Part shown: in pieces, positions 38,811 to 48,407 of the stretch
Position numbering within the stretch: position 1 is the first letter of the stretch
Layout: each line of letters begins with the position of its first letter
Assembly (NCBI RefSeq): GCF_025854375.1
Contig: NZ_CP107575.1
Coordinates: 744,001 to 808,000, forward strand
Length of the DNA: 64,000 nucleotides
Source: Glutamicibacter sp. JL.03c
GTDB lineage: Bacteria > Actinomycetota > Actinomycetes > Actinomycetales > Micrococcaceae
Direction: 5' to 3'
Translations under genes and position numbers: made by a program
Notes under the pieces: generated by a model
The model's database searches: none
What the model was told of the DNA's origin: nothing
Seen by the model: the letters and a program-made list of their open reading frames with translations, nothing else

Positions 38811-40013
38811 GTGACTGAAGAATTGATTCATCCTGACTACGATCCCGAATTCGACTTCCGGGATCTGCCTAAAGTTTCGCTGCACGACCACCTGGACGGT
38901 GGCCTGCGACCTCAAACGATCATCGAACTGGCAGCCGAGATCGGCCACAAGCTGCCCGAGACCGAAGCTGAAGCTTTGGGCGACTGGTTCCGTGAATCTG
39001 CCGATTCCGGCTCTCTGCCACGCTACCTGGAAACCTTCGAGCACACCATCGCCGTGATGCAAACCCGCGACGGGCTGATCCGCATTGCCCGCGAGTTTGT
39101 CGAAGACCTCGCTGAAGACGGCGTGATCTACGGCGAAGTGCGCTACGCGCCGGAGCAGCACCGTCGCGAAGGCTTGAGCCTGGACGACGTGGTTGACGCG
39201 GTCCAGGAAGGCCTGGACCAGGCGTGCGAGCAGCTGAACAGCGAAGGCCACCCCATGCAGGTTGGCCAGGTGCTCAGCGCCATGCGCCAGTCCGATCAGG
39301 GCGTGGAGATCGCCAAGCTGGCCTTGCGCCACCGTGGCCACGGCGTCGTTGGTTTCGACATCGCCGGCCCGGAGGATGGCTTCCCGCCATCAAATCTGAA
39401 GGAGGCCTTCGACCTGTTGGCCGAAAATCTCTTCCCAACCACCATCCACGCCGGCGAAGCCGCTGGGCTGGCATCGATCAAGGACGCAATCCTGGTTGGC
39501 CGCGCACAGCGCTTGGGCCACGGCGTGCGCGTTGCCGAAGACATCGAGATCGAGTTCGGCGCCATCGACGAGAACGGCGAAGAACTCAGCGACGATACCG
39601 GCTTGGTATCCCTTGGCCCGGTAGCCAACTGGGTGCGCGAACGCGGCATTCCGCTGGAAGTCTGCCCGTCCTCGAACCTGCAGACCGGTGCCACCGCCAA
39701 GTTCGGCGAAGGCATCCGCAACCACCCGATCGATCTGCTGGTCCAGACCGGTTTCAACGTCACCATTTCGCCAGATAACCGCCTGATGTCAGGTACCAGC
39801 CTGTCTGACGAATTCGAGCTTCTGGTTGAAGCCTTCGACTACGACCTGGAAGATCTGCTGGATCTGACCCTGAACGCCGCTGAAGCGGCCTTCGTCCCGT
39901 TGGAAATGCGCGAGCTGCTCGTTGAATACATCAACGATTTCTACGACAGCCTGCTGGAAGACGACGATGATGAGGACTACGAAGAAGACGAATACGAAAA
40001 CGTCGCCGACTAG
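38811..40013 (+). CDS. add: Adenosine deaminase
   Basis: This 400-residue zinc enzyme turns adenosine into inosine. Zinc and catalytic motifs: SLHDHLDGG (HxH), TTIHAGEAAG (His and Glu), LGHGVRV, and TISPDNRLMSG (Asp). The last 20 or so residues are very acidic (EDDDDEDYEEDEYE), unusual for this enzyme. A TAGGCT -10 at 38798-38803 ends seven bases before the GTG, so the mRNA is probably leaderless. Confidence 0.94.
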   Translation: MTEELIHPDYDPEFDFRDLPKVSLHDHLDGGLRPQTIIELAAEIGHKLPETEAEALGDWFRESADSGSLPRYLETFEHTIAVMQTRDGLIRIAREFVEDLAEDGVIYGEVRYAPEQHRREGLSLDDVVDAVQEGLDQACEQLNSEGHPMQVGQVLSAMRQSDQGVEIAKLALRHRGHGVVGFDIAGPEDGFPPSNLKEAFDLLAENLFPTTIHAGEAAGLASIKDAILVGRAQRLGHGVRVAEDIEIEFGAIDENGEELSDDTGLVSLGPVANWVRERGIPLEVCPSSNLQTGATAKFGEGIRNHPIDLLVQTGFNVTISPDNRLMSGTSLSDEFELLVEAFDYDLEDLLDLTLNAAEAAFVPLEMRELLVEYINDFYDSLLEDDDDEDYEEDEYENVAD

Positions 40014-40041
40014 TTCGCAGCGCAGCTAATCTGCCACAGCG

Positions 40042-40075
40042 AAAGACCGGTTCCCCTGCAGGAACCGGTCTTTTC
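40042..40075 (+). terminator. Terminator after add
   Basis: AAAGACCGGTTCC pairs perfectly with GGAACCGGTCTTT and is followed by TCT. Confidence 0.9.
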
Positions 40076-40117
40076 TGTGTCCAGGGGAGCTTGCGCCGCC
40101 TCGCTAGCATTAGAAGC

Positions 40118-40816
40118 ATGGCGCATAACCCGACACCGACGCAGCAGCTGATGACGACCGTGAAGATCTTGCGTGAAAAATGCGCCTGGACCCAGGCGCT
40201 CACCCATGAATCGCTGCGGACCTACCTGATCGAGGAAAGCTATGAGGTCCTGGATGCCATCTCCGGGCAGAACCCCCAGCTGCTCAAGGAGGAGCTCGGC
40301 GACCTGTACTTCCAGATCCTTTTGCATGCGCTGATCGCCGACGAGCTGGGAAACTTTGATCTTGAAGATGTTTCCCAGACCCTGAACGAAAAACTGCTGC
40401 GGCGTAATCGGCATATTTTCGATGGCGACGGACGAATCCGAGGAGAAATCACCACTGACGTTCAAGAAATTATCCGCGTCTGGGACGCGGCGAAGCAGGC
40501 TGAACGCCAAGGCAAACCCAAGGCGCGCAAGAACGCCGGGCTGCCAGCCGGCTTGCCTTCCCTGGTTTTGGCTCAGAAGCTCTTGGACCGTCACACGCGA
40601 GCTGGCTCCGATAAGGCCGACGGTCATCAGGTTTCCGAGGTAACCCGCAGGAAAATCAACGATGAGCAGAGCCTGGCTGAGGCGCTCCTGGAGCTCTCTG
40701 CGCGGGCCGAAGAGCTGGGATTAGATGCAGAATCTGTATTGCGCGCAACCTTGTCGAAACAGTACGGCGCGGAAATCAACGCAACGATATCGCCTAAATC
40801 ACCCCCGAAGCGCTAG
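40118..40816 (+). CDS. mazG: MazG-family nucleotide pyrophosphohydrolase
   Basis: This 232-residue house-cleaning enzyme hydrolyses nucleoside triphosphates to monophosphates. The Mg2+-binding ExxE-type motifs are EESYEVLDAI near residue 39 and KEELGDLYFQILLHA near residue 57. The second MazG-like half (from about 140) is degenerate, as in actinobacterial members. ATG 40118 is chosen because MAHNPTPTQQL leads straight into the domain. Located upstream of eno, a common actinobacterial order. Confidence 0.9.
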   Translation: MAHNPTPTQQLMTTVKILREKCAWTQALTHESLRTYLIEESYEVLDAISGQNPQLLKEELGDLYFQILLHALIADELGNFDLEDVSQTLNEKLLRRNRHIFDGDGRIRGEITTDVQEIIRVWDAAKQAERQGKPKARKNAGLPAGLPSLVLAQKLLDRHTRAGSDKADGHQVSEVTRRKINDEQSLAEALLELSARAEELGLDAESVLRATLSKQYGAEINATISPKSPPKR

Positions 40817-40876
40817 GCTAGAGACTGGCAAAGGCGCCGACGGTCTTCTCAGCACCGCTGGCGGACCTTCCCCTAG

Positions 40877-42187
<1,311 letters not shown>

Positions 42188-42205
42188 TTACCAGTTATAG
42201 CGAAT

Positions 42206-42240
42206 AAGCTCGTCGGTAGTGGATACCGGCGAGCTTTTCG
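42206..42240 (+). terminator. Terminator after eno
   Basis: AAGCTCGTCGGTA pairs with TACCGGCGAGCTT (one mismatch) and is followed by TTCGTT. Confidence 0.85.
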
Positions 42241-42311
42241 TTATTTAATGGATATATGCGCCGTTTCCACGGCAGCACGGAACGTTTAGCACGATGGGGA
42301 ATTGGGGGAGT

Positions 42312-43151
42312 ATGGCACAGCGACCACCACGCATGCCTCGGCGTAATACTCCGAATCCGGAAGAGCAGTCGCAGAATAATTCTGTTGACCAGTCCGAATA
42401 CACTGATTCAGGATCAATTGCCGAACCACCCACCGATGCATTGCACGTAGTGGCACCGCAACAGCCAGCTAAAAAAGCCCCTGCCGTGCCGCGCCCCAAA
42501 TCCGCTGGCAGCTCGCAGAAAAAGTCTTCAAGTTCTGAGCCAAAGCCCGCACCACCGACGCGCCCTGCGTCAGATGCGTCACGTGGCTCCAAGAAATTTG
42601 CCGGCAATTACGCGTCCAAGCCGAAGCTGCCGCTGCGTGAGCGGGCCAAGGAAAAGCAGAATGAACGCCGCCGTGATGACCGCCTGAAATTCTCCGCCGC
42701 AGTACGACGCAAACCCGGCGAGAAACCGGTAGACCAGAAGCCGGTCCCCGAGGGCGAACCGGTAGCAGCACACCGTTTTTCCGGTCGTATTGCCGCGTTG
42801 ATCGTGGTTCTGGCCTTCTTCGCCGTGATGCTGGTTCCCACCGTGAATTACTACCGGACCCAGATGGCAGAACTCAATGAGCTCAACGCTTCCATTGATT
42901 CGCTGGAGGCCCAGCGGGATGATTTGAAAGCCGAGATCGCGCGCTGGGATGACCCGCTGTACATCAAGCAGCAGGCGCGCGAGCGGATAAACTTGGTCAT
43001 GCCTGGCGAAAAGCTATACATGGTCGTCGGCGACCGGCCGGAAGATCAAGAGGCGGCAACCGAAGCCAATGGCAGCACCTTCGAGGTGCGCCAGGAACTT
43101 CCATGGGTTGATGCCTTGCTTGATTCGGTCCGACGTTCCGCCACTGACTAA
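42312..43151 (+). CDS. Septum formation initiator family protein (DivIC/FtsB-like)
   Basis: This 279-residue divisome protein has a long basic and Pro-rich cytoplasmic part (residues 1-150), one transmembrane helix (about 160-180, AALIVVLAFFAVMLVP), and then a coiled coil (AELNELNASIDSLEAQRDDL) with DPLYIKQQARERINLVMPGE, a hallmark of the family. It links FtsQ/FtsL-type partners at the division site. ATG 42312 follows GGGGGAG closely; ATG 42294 is the alternative. It lies between eno and the DUF501 gene. Confidence 0.88.
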   Translation: MAQRPPRMPRRNTPNPEEQSQNNSVDQSEYTDSGSIAEPPTDALHVVAPQQPAKKAPAVPRPKSAGSSQKKSSSSEPKPAPPTRPASDASRGSKKFAGNYASKPKLPLRERAKEKQNERRRDDRLKFSAAVRRKPGEKPVDQKPVPEGEPVAAHRFSGRIAALIVVLAFFAVMLVPTVNYYRTQMAELNELNASIDSLEAQRDDLKAEIARWDDPLYIKQQARERINLVMPGEKLYMVVGDRPEDQEAATEANGSTFEVRQELPWVDALLDSVRRSATD

Positions 43152-43181
43152 CCACTTTGAACATGAAGAGAACCAATACCC

Positions 43182-43883
43182 GTGACTGAACAGCCAATCC
43201 GCGAAGCCCTTGACGCTGCCGGACGAGTACCAAGCGACGCCGACCTGGACACTCTGTCCCGACAGCTGAACCGACCCGCACGCGACGTCGTGGAAATCGG
43301 TGCGCGCTGCGTTTGCGGAAACCCGTTGGTTGCCACCACAGCACCACGGCTTTCCTCGGGGATTCCTTTCCCGACCACGTACTACCTGACCCATCCGGTC
43401 ATCACCGCAGCGGTATCCCGACTGGAAGCAGCCGGGCTGATGAACGAGATGAACGAGCGCTTGGGCGACGATACCGCGTTGGCTGAAGCCTATGTGGCCG
43501 CCCACGAGTCGTACCTTGCCAACCGCGATGCCATTGGCCAGCGTTCGGGCACGGGCGCTGTTCCTGAAATCGACGGCGTCTCCGCTGGCGGCATGCCCAC
43601 CCGCGTGAAGTGCCTGCACGTGCTGGTGGGCCATTCGCTGGCCGCCGGCGAAGGCGTCAACCCTTTGGGCGACGAAGCGCTGGCAGCGATCTCCGAGTGG
43701 TGGACCAAGGACAAGTGCTACTGCGTCGGCGCCTGGGATACCGAGTCCGAGGCCCCGAGCCGCGACCGTTCACGCCACGTGAAGACCCAGGAAATGCAGG
43801 ACCCGGCAGCCAAGCGCGCCGAACGCGCCGCCAAGCGCGCCGCCCGAGAGGCACAGGAACGTGCTGCACAGGATGAAGCCTAA
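43182..43883 (+). CDS. DUF501 family protein
   Basis: This 233-residue conserved actinobacterial protein of unknown function has the DUF501 pattern CVCGNPLVATTAPRLSSGIPFPTTYYLTHP, CLHVLVGHSLAAGEGVNPLGDEAL and KCYC. The Cys and His positions could bind a metal, which is an inference. The C-terminal 40 residues are a basic, Ala-rich helix. It starts 30 nt after the divIC-like gene, and its stop touches the ppx start (TAATG), so all three are probably one operon. Confidence 0.88.
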   Translation: MTEQPIREALDAAGRVPSDADLDTLSRQLNRPARDVVEIGARCVCGNPLVATTAPRLSSGIPFPTTYYLTHPVITAAVSRLEAAGLMNEMNERLGDDTALAEAYVAAHESYLANRDAIGQRSGTGAVPEIDGVSAGGMPTRVKCLHVLVGHSLAAGEGVNPLGDEALAAISEWWTKDKCYCVGAWDTESEAPSRDRSRHVKTQEMQDPAAKRAERAAKRAAREAQERAAQDEA

Positions 43884-44821
43884 TGCGCGTGGCCGGAATC
43901 GACTGCGGAACGAACTCCATTCGCCTGCTGATTGCTGATGTGCAGCAGGATGGGAATGGCACCCAGCTGGTAGATGTCCTTCGCACCATGCGAGTGGTCC
44001 GCTTGGGCCAGGGTGTTGACGCCACTGGGGCCTTTGCACCCGAAGCCTTGGAACGCACCTTTGCCGCGGCACGCGAGTATCGGGCCCTGTGCGATGAGCA
44101 CCAGGTCCAGGCCATCCGCTTCGTTGCGACTTCCGCTGCCCGCGACGTCTCCAATCGCGAAGTCTTCGCCGAAGAAATCACGAAGATCATCGGCGTAGCC
44201 CCGGAGGTGATCAGCGGTGGGGAAGAAGCATCGCTGTCCTTCAATGGCGCAGCCTCGGTGCGCGCCGGCCAGCCCGGCCACAGCCTGGTTATCGATCTCG
44301 GCGGCGGCTCCACGGAATTCGTCCTGGGCAATGCGTCCGGTCCGGTAGCGGCCAAGAGCCTCGATATGGGGTGCGTGCGCGTTACCGAGCGCTTTGAGCA
44401 GCAGGGCCTGGAATCCCCGGAAGCCGTGGATTTCATGGACAGCACCCTCCGGTCGCTGGACGGAGTCGTCGATGTCTCGGAAGTCGACGCGGTGATCATG
44501 GTTGCTGGAACATTCACCACCTTGACGGCGCAAGCCCTGGGTCTTGAGAAATATGAATCGGACAAGATCCACGGCGCGCAGTTGAGCTTCGAGAAGATGC
44601 GCGAGGCCACGGCTGCAATGCTTGCCTATTCGCGGGAAGAACGCGCTGCCCTGGGGTTCATGCACCCGGGCCGTGTCGACGTGATCCGTGCCGGCGCAGC
44701 GATCGTCCAGCGCATTCTTCATTACCTGGAAACGGCCAGCGGCCAGCGCCCGATGCGGTTAATTGCATCGGAACACGATATTCTCGACGGAATTGCTGCT
44801 ACTGCAGCTGCCAACGCCTAG
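43883..44821 (+). CDS. Ppx/GppA-family phosphatase (exopolyphosphatase-like)
   Basis: This 312-residue protein of the actin/Hsp70-like ATPase fold has phosphate-1 GIDCGTNSIRLLIADV, RFVATSAARDVSNRE, and phosphate-2 VIDLGGGSTEFVLG. Members hydrolyse polyphosphate or pppGpp. At 312 residues this is the short form lacking the HD-type C-terminal domain of E. coli Ppx. The ATG overlaps the DUF501 stop by one base. Confidence 0.92.
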   Translation: MRVAGIDCGTNSIRLLIADVQQDGNGTQLVDVLRTMRVVRLGQGVDATGAFAPEALERTFAAAREYRALCDEHQVQAIRFVATSAARDVSNREVFAEEITKIIGVAPEVISGGEEASLSFNGAASVRAGQPGHSLVIDLGGGSTEFVLGNASGPVAAKSLDMGCVRVTERFEQQGLESPEAVDFMDSTLRSLDGVVDVSEVDAVIMVAGTFTTLTAQALGLEKYESDKIHGAQLSFEKMREATAAMLAYSREERAALGFMHPGRVDVIRAGAAIVQRILHYLETASGQRPMRLIASEHDILDGIAATAAANA

Positions 44822-44853
44822 TCCGTTTATCCGGAACCGACCAAGGAGAACTC

Positions 44854-46386
44854 TTGAGCACAGCTCTGCGCGCTAAGAAGGCGACGGGTCTGAAAAAATC
44901 TGGCTCGCTGCTGGTCATTGCGGCGCTCGTAATGGCGACGTTCAGCGTTCTCACGCCCGCTCAGGCCGACACCATGCGTGACTCGGAGTATTGGCTGGAC
45001 TCGCTGGGTGTTACCCAGGCCCAGCAGAGCACCAAGGGTGAGGGTGTCAAGGTCGCTATCATCGATACCGGCATTGATACCTCGCATCCGGATCTCAAGG
45101 GCGCCGTGGTCGGCGGCGCTGACATGTCCGGTTTCGGCGCAGCCGAAGGCAATAAGCCAATTGGCGTCATGAGCGAGCATGGCACCTTGGTAGCGACTCT
45201 GCTGGCCGGACGCGGCAATAACAAGGGCGAGATCAATCGGGTCAAATCCGAGAATGAACGCCTCAAGGCCGCGTGGGAAAAGGCCAAGGACGAAGCCGAG
45301 GAAGCAAACGAAAAGCAGAAGGACGACGACAAGGATGTCGAAGTCCCAAAGGAACCTGAATACCAAGACGTTCCCAAGCCGACCGGTGGCAGCGATGGCG
45401 TGCTCGGCGTAGCGCCAGCAGCCGAATTGCTGTCCGTCTCGCTCTGGATGGGCGAGGGCAACCCGGCCAATATTCCGGTTGAGGAACAGATCCCCCGTGC
45501 GGTGAAGTGGGCCGTGGATTCCGGTGCCAAGGTCATCAACATGTCCCTGGGGTCCACCAGCCCTGCCTGGCCCGAAAGCTGGGATGATGCGTTCAAGTAC
45601 GCGGAAGACCACGACGTGGTGATTGTCGCCGCTGCGGGCAACCGTTCCGGTGGCATGAGCCAGGTCGGCGCCCCGGCGACGATTCCGGGCGTGCTGACCG
45701 TGGCCGGCGTGGATGAAAGCGGGAAGGCTTCCCAGGACTCGTCGACCGAAGGCATCTCCATTGGCGTGGCCGCCCCGGCAGAACAGCTGGTGGGCGGGCT
45801 TCCGGATAATGGCTACGCCCGCTGGTCCGGGACTTCCGGCGCCGCGCCTCTGGTGGCCGGTGTTGCTGCGCTGATCCGTTCCAAGTACCCGGAGATGAAG
45901 GCGCCCGATGTCATCAACCGGATTTTGAAGACTGCACGCGATACCGGTGCAGCCGGTGTTGACAACCTCTATGGCTACGGAATCATCAATGCGAATGCCG
46001 CAGTGAATAACTCTGTTGCCTCGGTATCCGTAAACCCGTTGGGAACCATCGAAGAATGGATTCGGGTCCACCGCCGGAACAATACGAAGTCGACCGAGGC
46101 GCCAGCCCCAGGCGTCTCGATGGAAAAGTCGGACCTCAAGCAGGTTGCGGCCCCCAAGCCTATCCAGCCGGATACCTCGACTCCGGTGCTTCAGCCGGTC
46201 TTGGTCATCGGAGCGGGCGTACTGCTGCTGCTGGTAATTGGCGCCGGAAGCATCCAGACCCTCGTGCGTCGTCGCCGCGAACGATTGGCGGCCAGTGCCG
46301 CTTCGGCATCGCTGAGTTCCCTGAAAGTCGGCAAGAGCGCGGGGGACCACGATCTGTTCGACGACATTCCCGAAGAAGACAAATAG
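44854..46386 (+). CDS. Membrane-anchored S8 (subtilisin) serine peptidase, mycosin-like
   Basis: This 510-residue protease has an N-terminal signal peptide (about residues 16-38) and catalytic Asp71 (AIIDTGIDTSHPD), His109 (SEHGTLVATLLAG), Asn263 (AAAGNRSGG) and Ser328 (SGTSGAAPLVAG). A C-terminal helix at about 445-470 is followed by RRRRER and a cytoplasmic tail. The layout matches mycosins, but no type VII secretion gene is in view. A highly charged helical insert of about 45 residues (about 125-170) follows the His region. TTG start with AAGGAG upstream. Confidence 0.9.
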   Translation: MSTALRAKKATGLKKSGSLLVIAALVMATFSVLTPAQADTMRDSEYWLDSLGVTQAQQSTKGEGVKVAIIDTGIDTSHPDLKGAVVGGADMSGFGAAEGNKPIGVMSEHGTLVATLLAGRGNNKGEINRVKSENERLKAAWEKAKDEAEEANEKQKDDDKDVEVPKEPEYQDVPKPTGGSDGVLGVAPAAELLSVSLWMGEGNPANIPVEEQIPRAVKWAVDSGAKVINMSLGSTSPAWPESWDDAFKYAEDHDVVIVAAAGNRSGGMSQVGAPATIPGVLTVAGVDESGKASQDSSTEGISIGVAAPAEQLVGGLPDNGYARWSGTSGAAPLVAGVAALIRSKYPEMKAPDVINRILKTARDTGAAGVDNLYGYGIINANAAVNNSVASVSVNPLGTIEEWIRVHRRNNTKSTEAPAPGVSMEKSDLKQVAAPKPIQPDTSTPVLQPVLVIGAGVLLLLVIGAGSIQTLVRRRRERLAASAASASLSSLKVGKSAGDHDLFDDIPEEDK

Positions 46387-46393
46387 TTCATGA

Positions 46394-46430
46394 ACAAAAG
46401 GGACGAAACCTCTGGTTTCGTCCCTTTTGT
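46394..46430 (+). terminator. Terminator after S8 peptidase
   Basis: A perfect 17-bp stem, ACAAAAGGGACGAAACC with its complement, surrounds a TCT loop and ends in TTTTGT. Confidence 0.9.
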
Positions 46431-46524
46431 CTTCTGGTTCCGCGGTAGCTGCCCAGTCATAAGAGGTCCGGATTCGCGATGGGAAACCGGGCAGCTGGCC
46501 CGACGTGACACATTTGACGCAATT

Positions 46525-46548
46525 AGTTAGTGAATGTTTTCACTAACT
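46525..46548. promoter_or_regulatory. Rex-like operator over the ndh promoter
   Basis: The perfect inverted repeat AGTTAGTGAA-N4-TTCACTAACT contains the core GTGAA-N4-TTCAC, which is the centre of the known Rex consensus TTGTGAA-N4-TTCACAA. It overlaps a likely -35 TTCACT (46539-46544), 17 bp from -10 TAGAAT (46562-46567). Rex senses NADH/NAD+ and is known to repress NADH dehydrogenase genes in other bacteria. Binding here is inferred; the outer bases differ from consensus. Confidence 0.6.
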
Positions 46549-46574
46549 CGGAAAATCCGCGTAGAATCAAGAGT

Positions 46575-47942
46575 ATGTCGATCATTGAATCCTCCCAGAA
46601 GCGTCCGCGCATCCTAGTCGTCGGCGGTGGCTACGTTGGCCTGTACGTCGCGATGAAATTGCAGAAGAAGGTCAAGGCCCACGGTGGCATCGTCACCGTT
46701 GTCGACCCGAACCCATACATGACCTACCAGCCTTTCCTGCCTGAAGTTGCAGGTGGCCAGATCGAGCCACGCCACGTCGTGGTTTCGCACCGCCAGCACC
46801 TGAAGCACTCGGAACTGGTTAACGGCCGTGTTTTGAGCATTGACCACGCCAACAAGAAGGCTGTCATCGCTCCAAACAACGGCGAGCAGTTCGAGCTGGA
46901 ATACACCGACGTTGTCATGTCGGCCGGTGCGATCACCCGTACCTTCCCAATCACCGGCTTGGCTGAAGCCGGCATTGGCCTGAAGACGATCGAAGAGGCC
47001 GTCGCCCTGCGCAACAAGGTTGCCGAGCGCATCGAGTCCGCTTCCAACATGACCGACCCAGTGGCCCGCAAGCGCGCACTGACCTTCGTGGTTGTCGGTG
47101 GCGGCTTCGCCGGCATCGAGACCATCGCCGAGCTGGAAGACATGGCTCGCGACCTGATCAAGCTCAACGACCGCATCGATGAGAAGGAAGCCCGCTTCGT
47201 TCTGGTTGAGGCCATGGGCCGCATCATGCCAGAAGTGACCGCCGAGCAGGCCGAGTGGGTTGTCGATCACCTGCGCAGCCGCGGCGTAGAGGTTCTGCTG
47301 AACACCTCGCTGAACAGCGCCGTGGACGGCAACCTTGAGCTGATCAACATGGCTGACAAGTCCCCAGCGGGCGAGTTCGGTGCTGACACCCTGATCTGGT
47401 GCGCCGGCGTCATGGCCAACCCAATGGTCCGTTCCACCGATTTCCCAATCGAGCAGCGCGGCCGCATCGAGACCCGCACCGACCTTCGCATCAAGGACGC
47501 CAACGGCGAACCTCTGGAAGGCGCATGGGCAGCTGGCGATATCTCGGCCGTCAAGGACGTTACCGGTGGCTTGCCCGATGGAACCTGCGTTCCAAACGCG
47601 CAGCACGCTGTGCGCCAGGCAAAGCTCTTGGCAAAGAACCTTTACGCTGCCCGCTACGGCGTTGGCACCATCAAGGAATACAAGCACTCGAACCTCGGCG
47701 CAGTTGCCGGCTTCGGCCGCAACAAGGGTGTCGCCAAGGTTGTTGGCATCAAGCTCAAGGGCTGGCCAGCATGGATGGCACACCGCGGTTACCACGGTAT
47801 GGCCATGCCAACCTTCGAGCGAAAGTTCCGCGTTGTCGGCGACTGGCTGGTTGCACTGTTCTTCAAGCGCGATGGCCTGCAGCTGAACAACCTCGAAGCA
47901 CCACGCACCGCTTTCGAAGAGTCGGCAAGCCCGAAGAAGTAG
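46575..47942 (+). CDS. ndh: Type II NADH dehydrogenase (NDH-2)
   Basis: This 455-residue membrane-associated flavoprotein oxidises NADH and reduces menaquinone without pumping protons. FAD fold ILVVGGGYVGLYVAMKLQKK at the N-terminus, NADH fold FVVVGGGFAGIETIAELED near residue 175, and WAAGDISAV near 318. The C-terminal region (RGYHGMAMPTFERKFRVVGDW) provides membrane contact. The -10 TAGAAT ends seven bases before ATG 46575, so the message is likely leaderless. The ATG at 46575 is preferred over the in-frame codon at 46530, which is inside the operator. Confidence 0.94.
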   Translation: MSIIESSQKRPRILVVGGGYVGLYVAMKLQKKVKAHGGIVTVVDPNPYMTYQPFLPEVAGGQIEPRHVVVSHRQHLKHSELVNGRVLSIDHANKKAVIAPNNGEQFELEYTDVVMSAGAITRTFPITGLAEAGIGLKTIEEAVALRNKVAERIESASNMTDPVARKRALTFVVVGGGFAGIETIAELEDMARDLIKLNDRIDEKEARFVLVEAMGRIMPEVTAEQAEWVVDHLRSRGVEVLLNTSLNSAVDGNLELINMADKSPAGEFGADTLIWCAGVMANPMVRSTDFPIEQRGRIETRTDLRIKDANGEPLEGAWAAGDISAVKDVTGGLPDGTCVPNAQHAVRQAKLLAKNLYAARYGVGTIKEYKHSNLGAVAGFGRNKGVAKVVGIKLKGWPAWMAHRGYHGMAMPTFERKFRVVGDWLVALFFKRDGLQLNNLEAPRTAFEESASPKK

Positions 47943-47970
47943 GCACAAAGCTTAGGTGATCGACTAAGTG

Positions 47971-47999
47971 GCGAGGGGTCGAGTCAATCGACCCCTCGC
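47971..47999 (+). terminator. Hairpin terminator after ndh
   Basis: GCGAGGGGTCGA pairs perfectly with TCGACCCCTCGC around GTCAA. The T-rich stretch starts only about 19 bases later. Confidence 0.75.
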
Positions 48000-48059
48000 A
48001 CACCTGCGTAGAGCAGATTTTTTATTTGCTTTGCCGATCACGTAAGATTTGAGAGTCTT

Positions 48060-48141
48060 GCCCCCATGGTGGAATTGGCATACACGGCTGACTTAAAATC
48101 AGCTGCCGAAAGGCTTGTGGGTTCGAGTCCCACTGGGGGTA
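48060..48141 (+). tRNA. tRNA-Leu (anticodon UAA)
   Basis: The 82-nt cloverleaf has acceptor GCCCCCA with TGGGGGT plus discriminator A, and an anticodon stem GCTGA/TCAGC with loop CTTAAAA giving anticodon UAA. There is a short variable arm (TGCCGAAAGGCT) and a T arm GTGGG-TTCGAGT-CCCAC. The CCA end is not encoded. A promoter-like TAAGAT lies just upstream near 48044. Confidence 0.95.
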
Positions 48142-48149
48142 CTAGCGAA

Positions 48150-48190
48150 TAGGCTCCTGCACTCCGGATTTTCCGGAGAGCAGGAGCCTA
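48150..48190 (+). terminator. Hairpin after tRNA-Leu
   Basis: TAGGCTCCTGC pairs with GCAGGAGCCTA, with inner CTCCGG/CCGGAG and an ATTTT-containing loop. Confidence 0.8.
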
Positions 48191-48407
48191 ATGCGTTTCC
48201 CAGAACGCGTTTAGCATCGAATCGGAACCTCGTTTTTTGGCACCTGCATGATAAAAGTTTCAAGAATATCGCTCAGAGAGTAGCTAGACGCCGGAAAACC
48301 AGTGAATATCATCCTTCCGACTGAGTGAATTCACAGCAATGCTCAATAGGATTGACAGCAACGAACTCTCGCACACCGCGAGCTGCACAATCGCAACCTA
48401 TGGGGGA

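Noticed and set aside
44854-46386. Part of an ESX/type VII secretion locus
   Set aside because: The peptidase is mycosin-like, but no EccB, EccC, EccD or WXG100 gene is present in the window.
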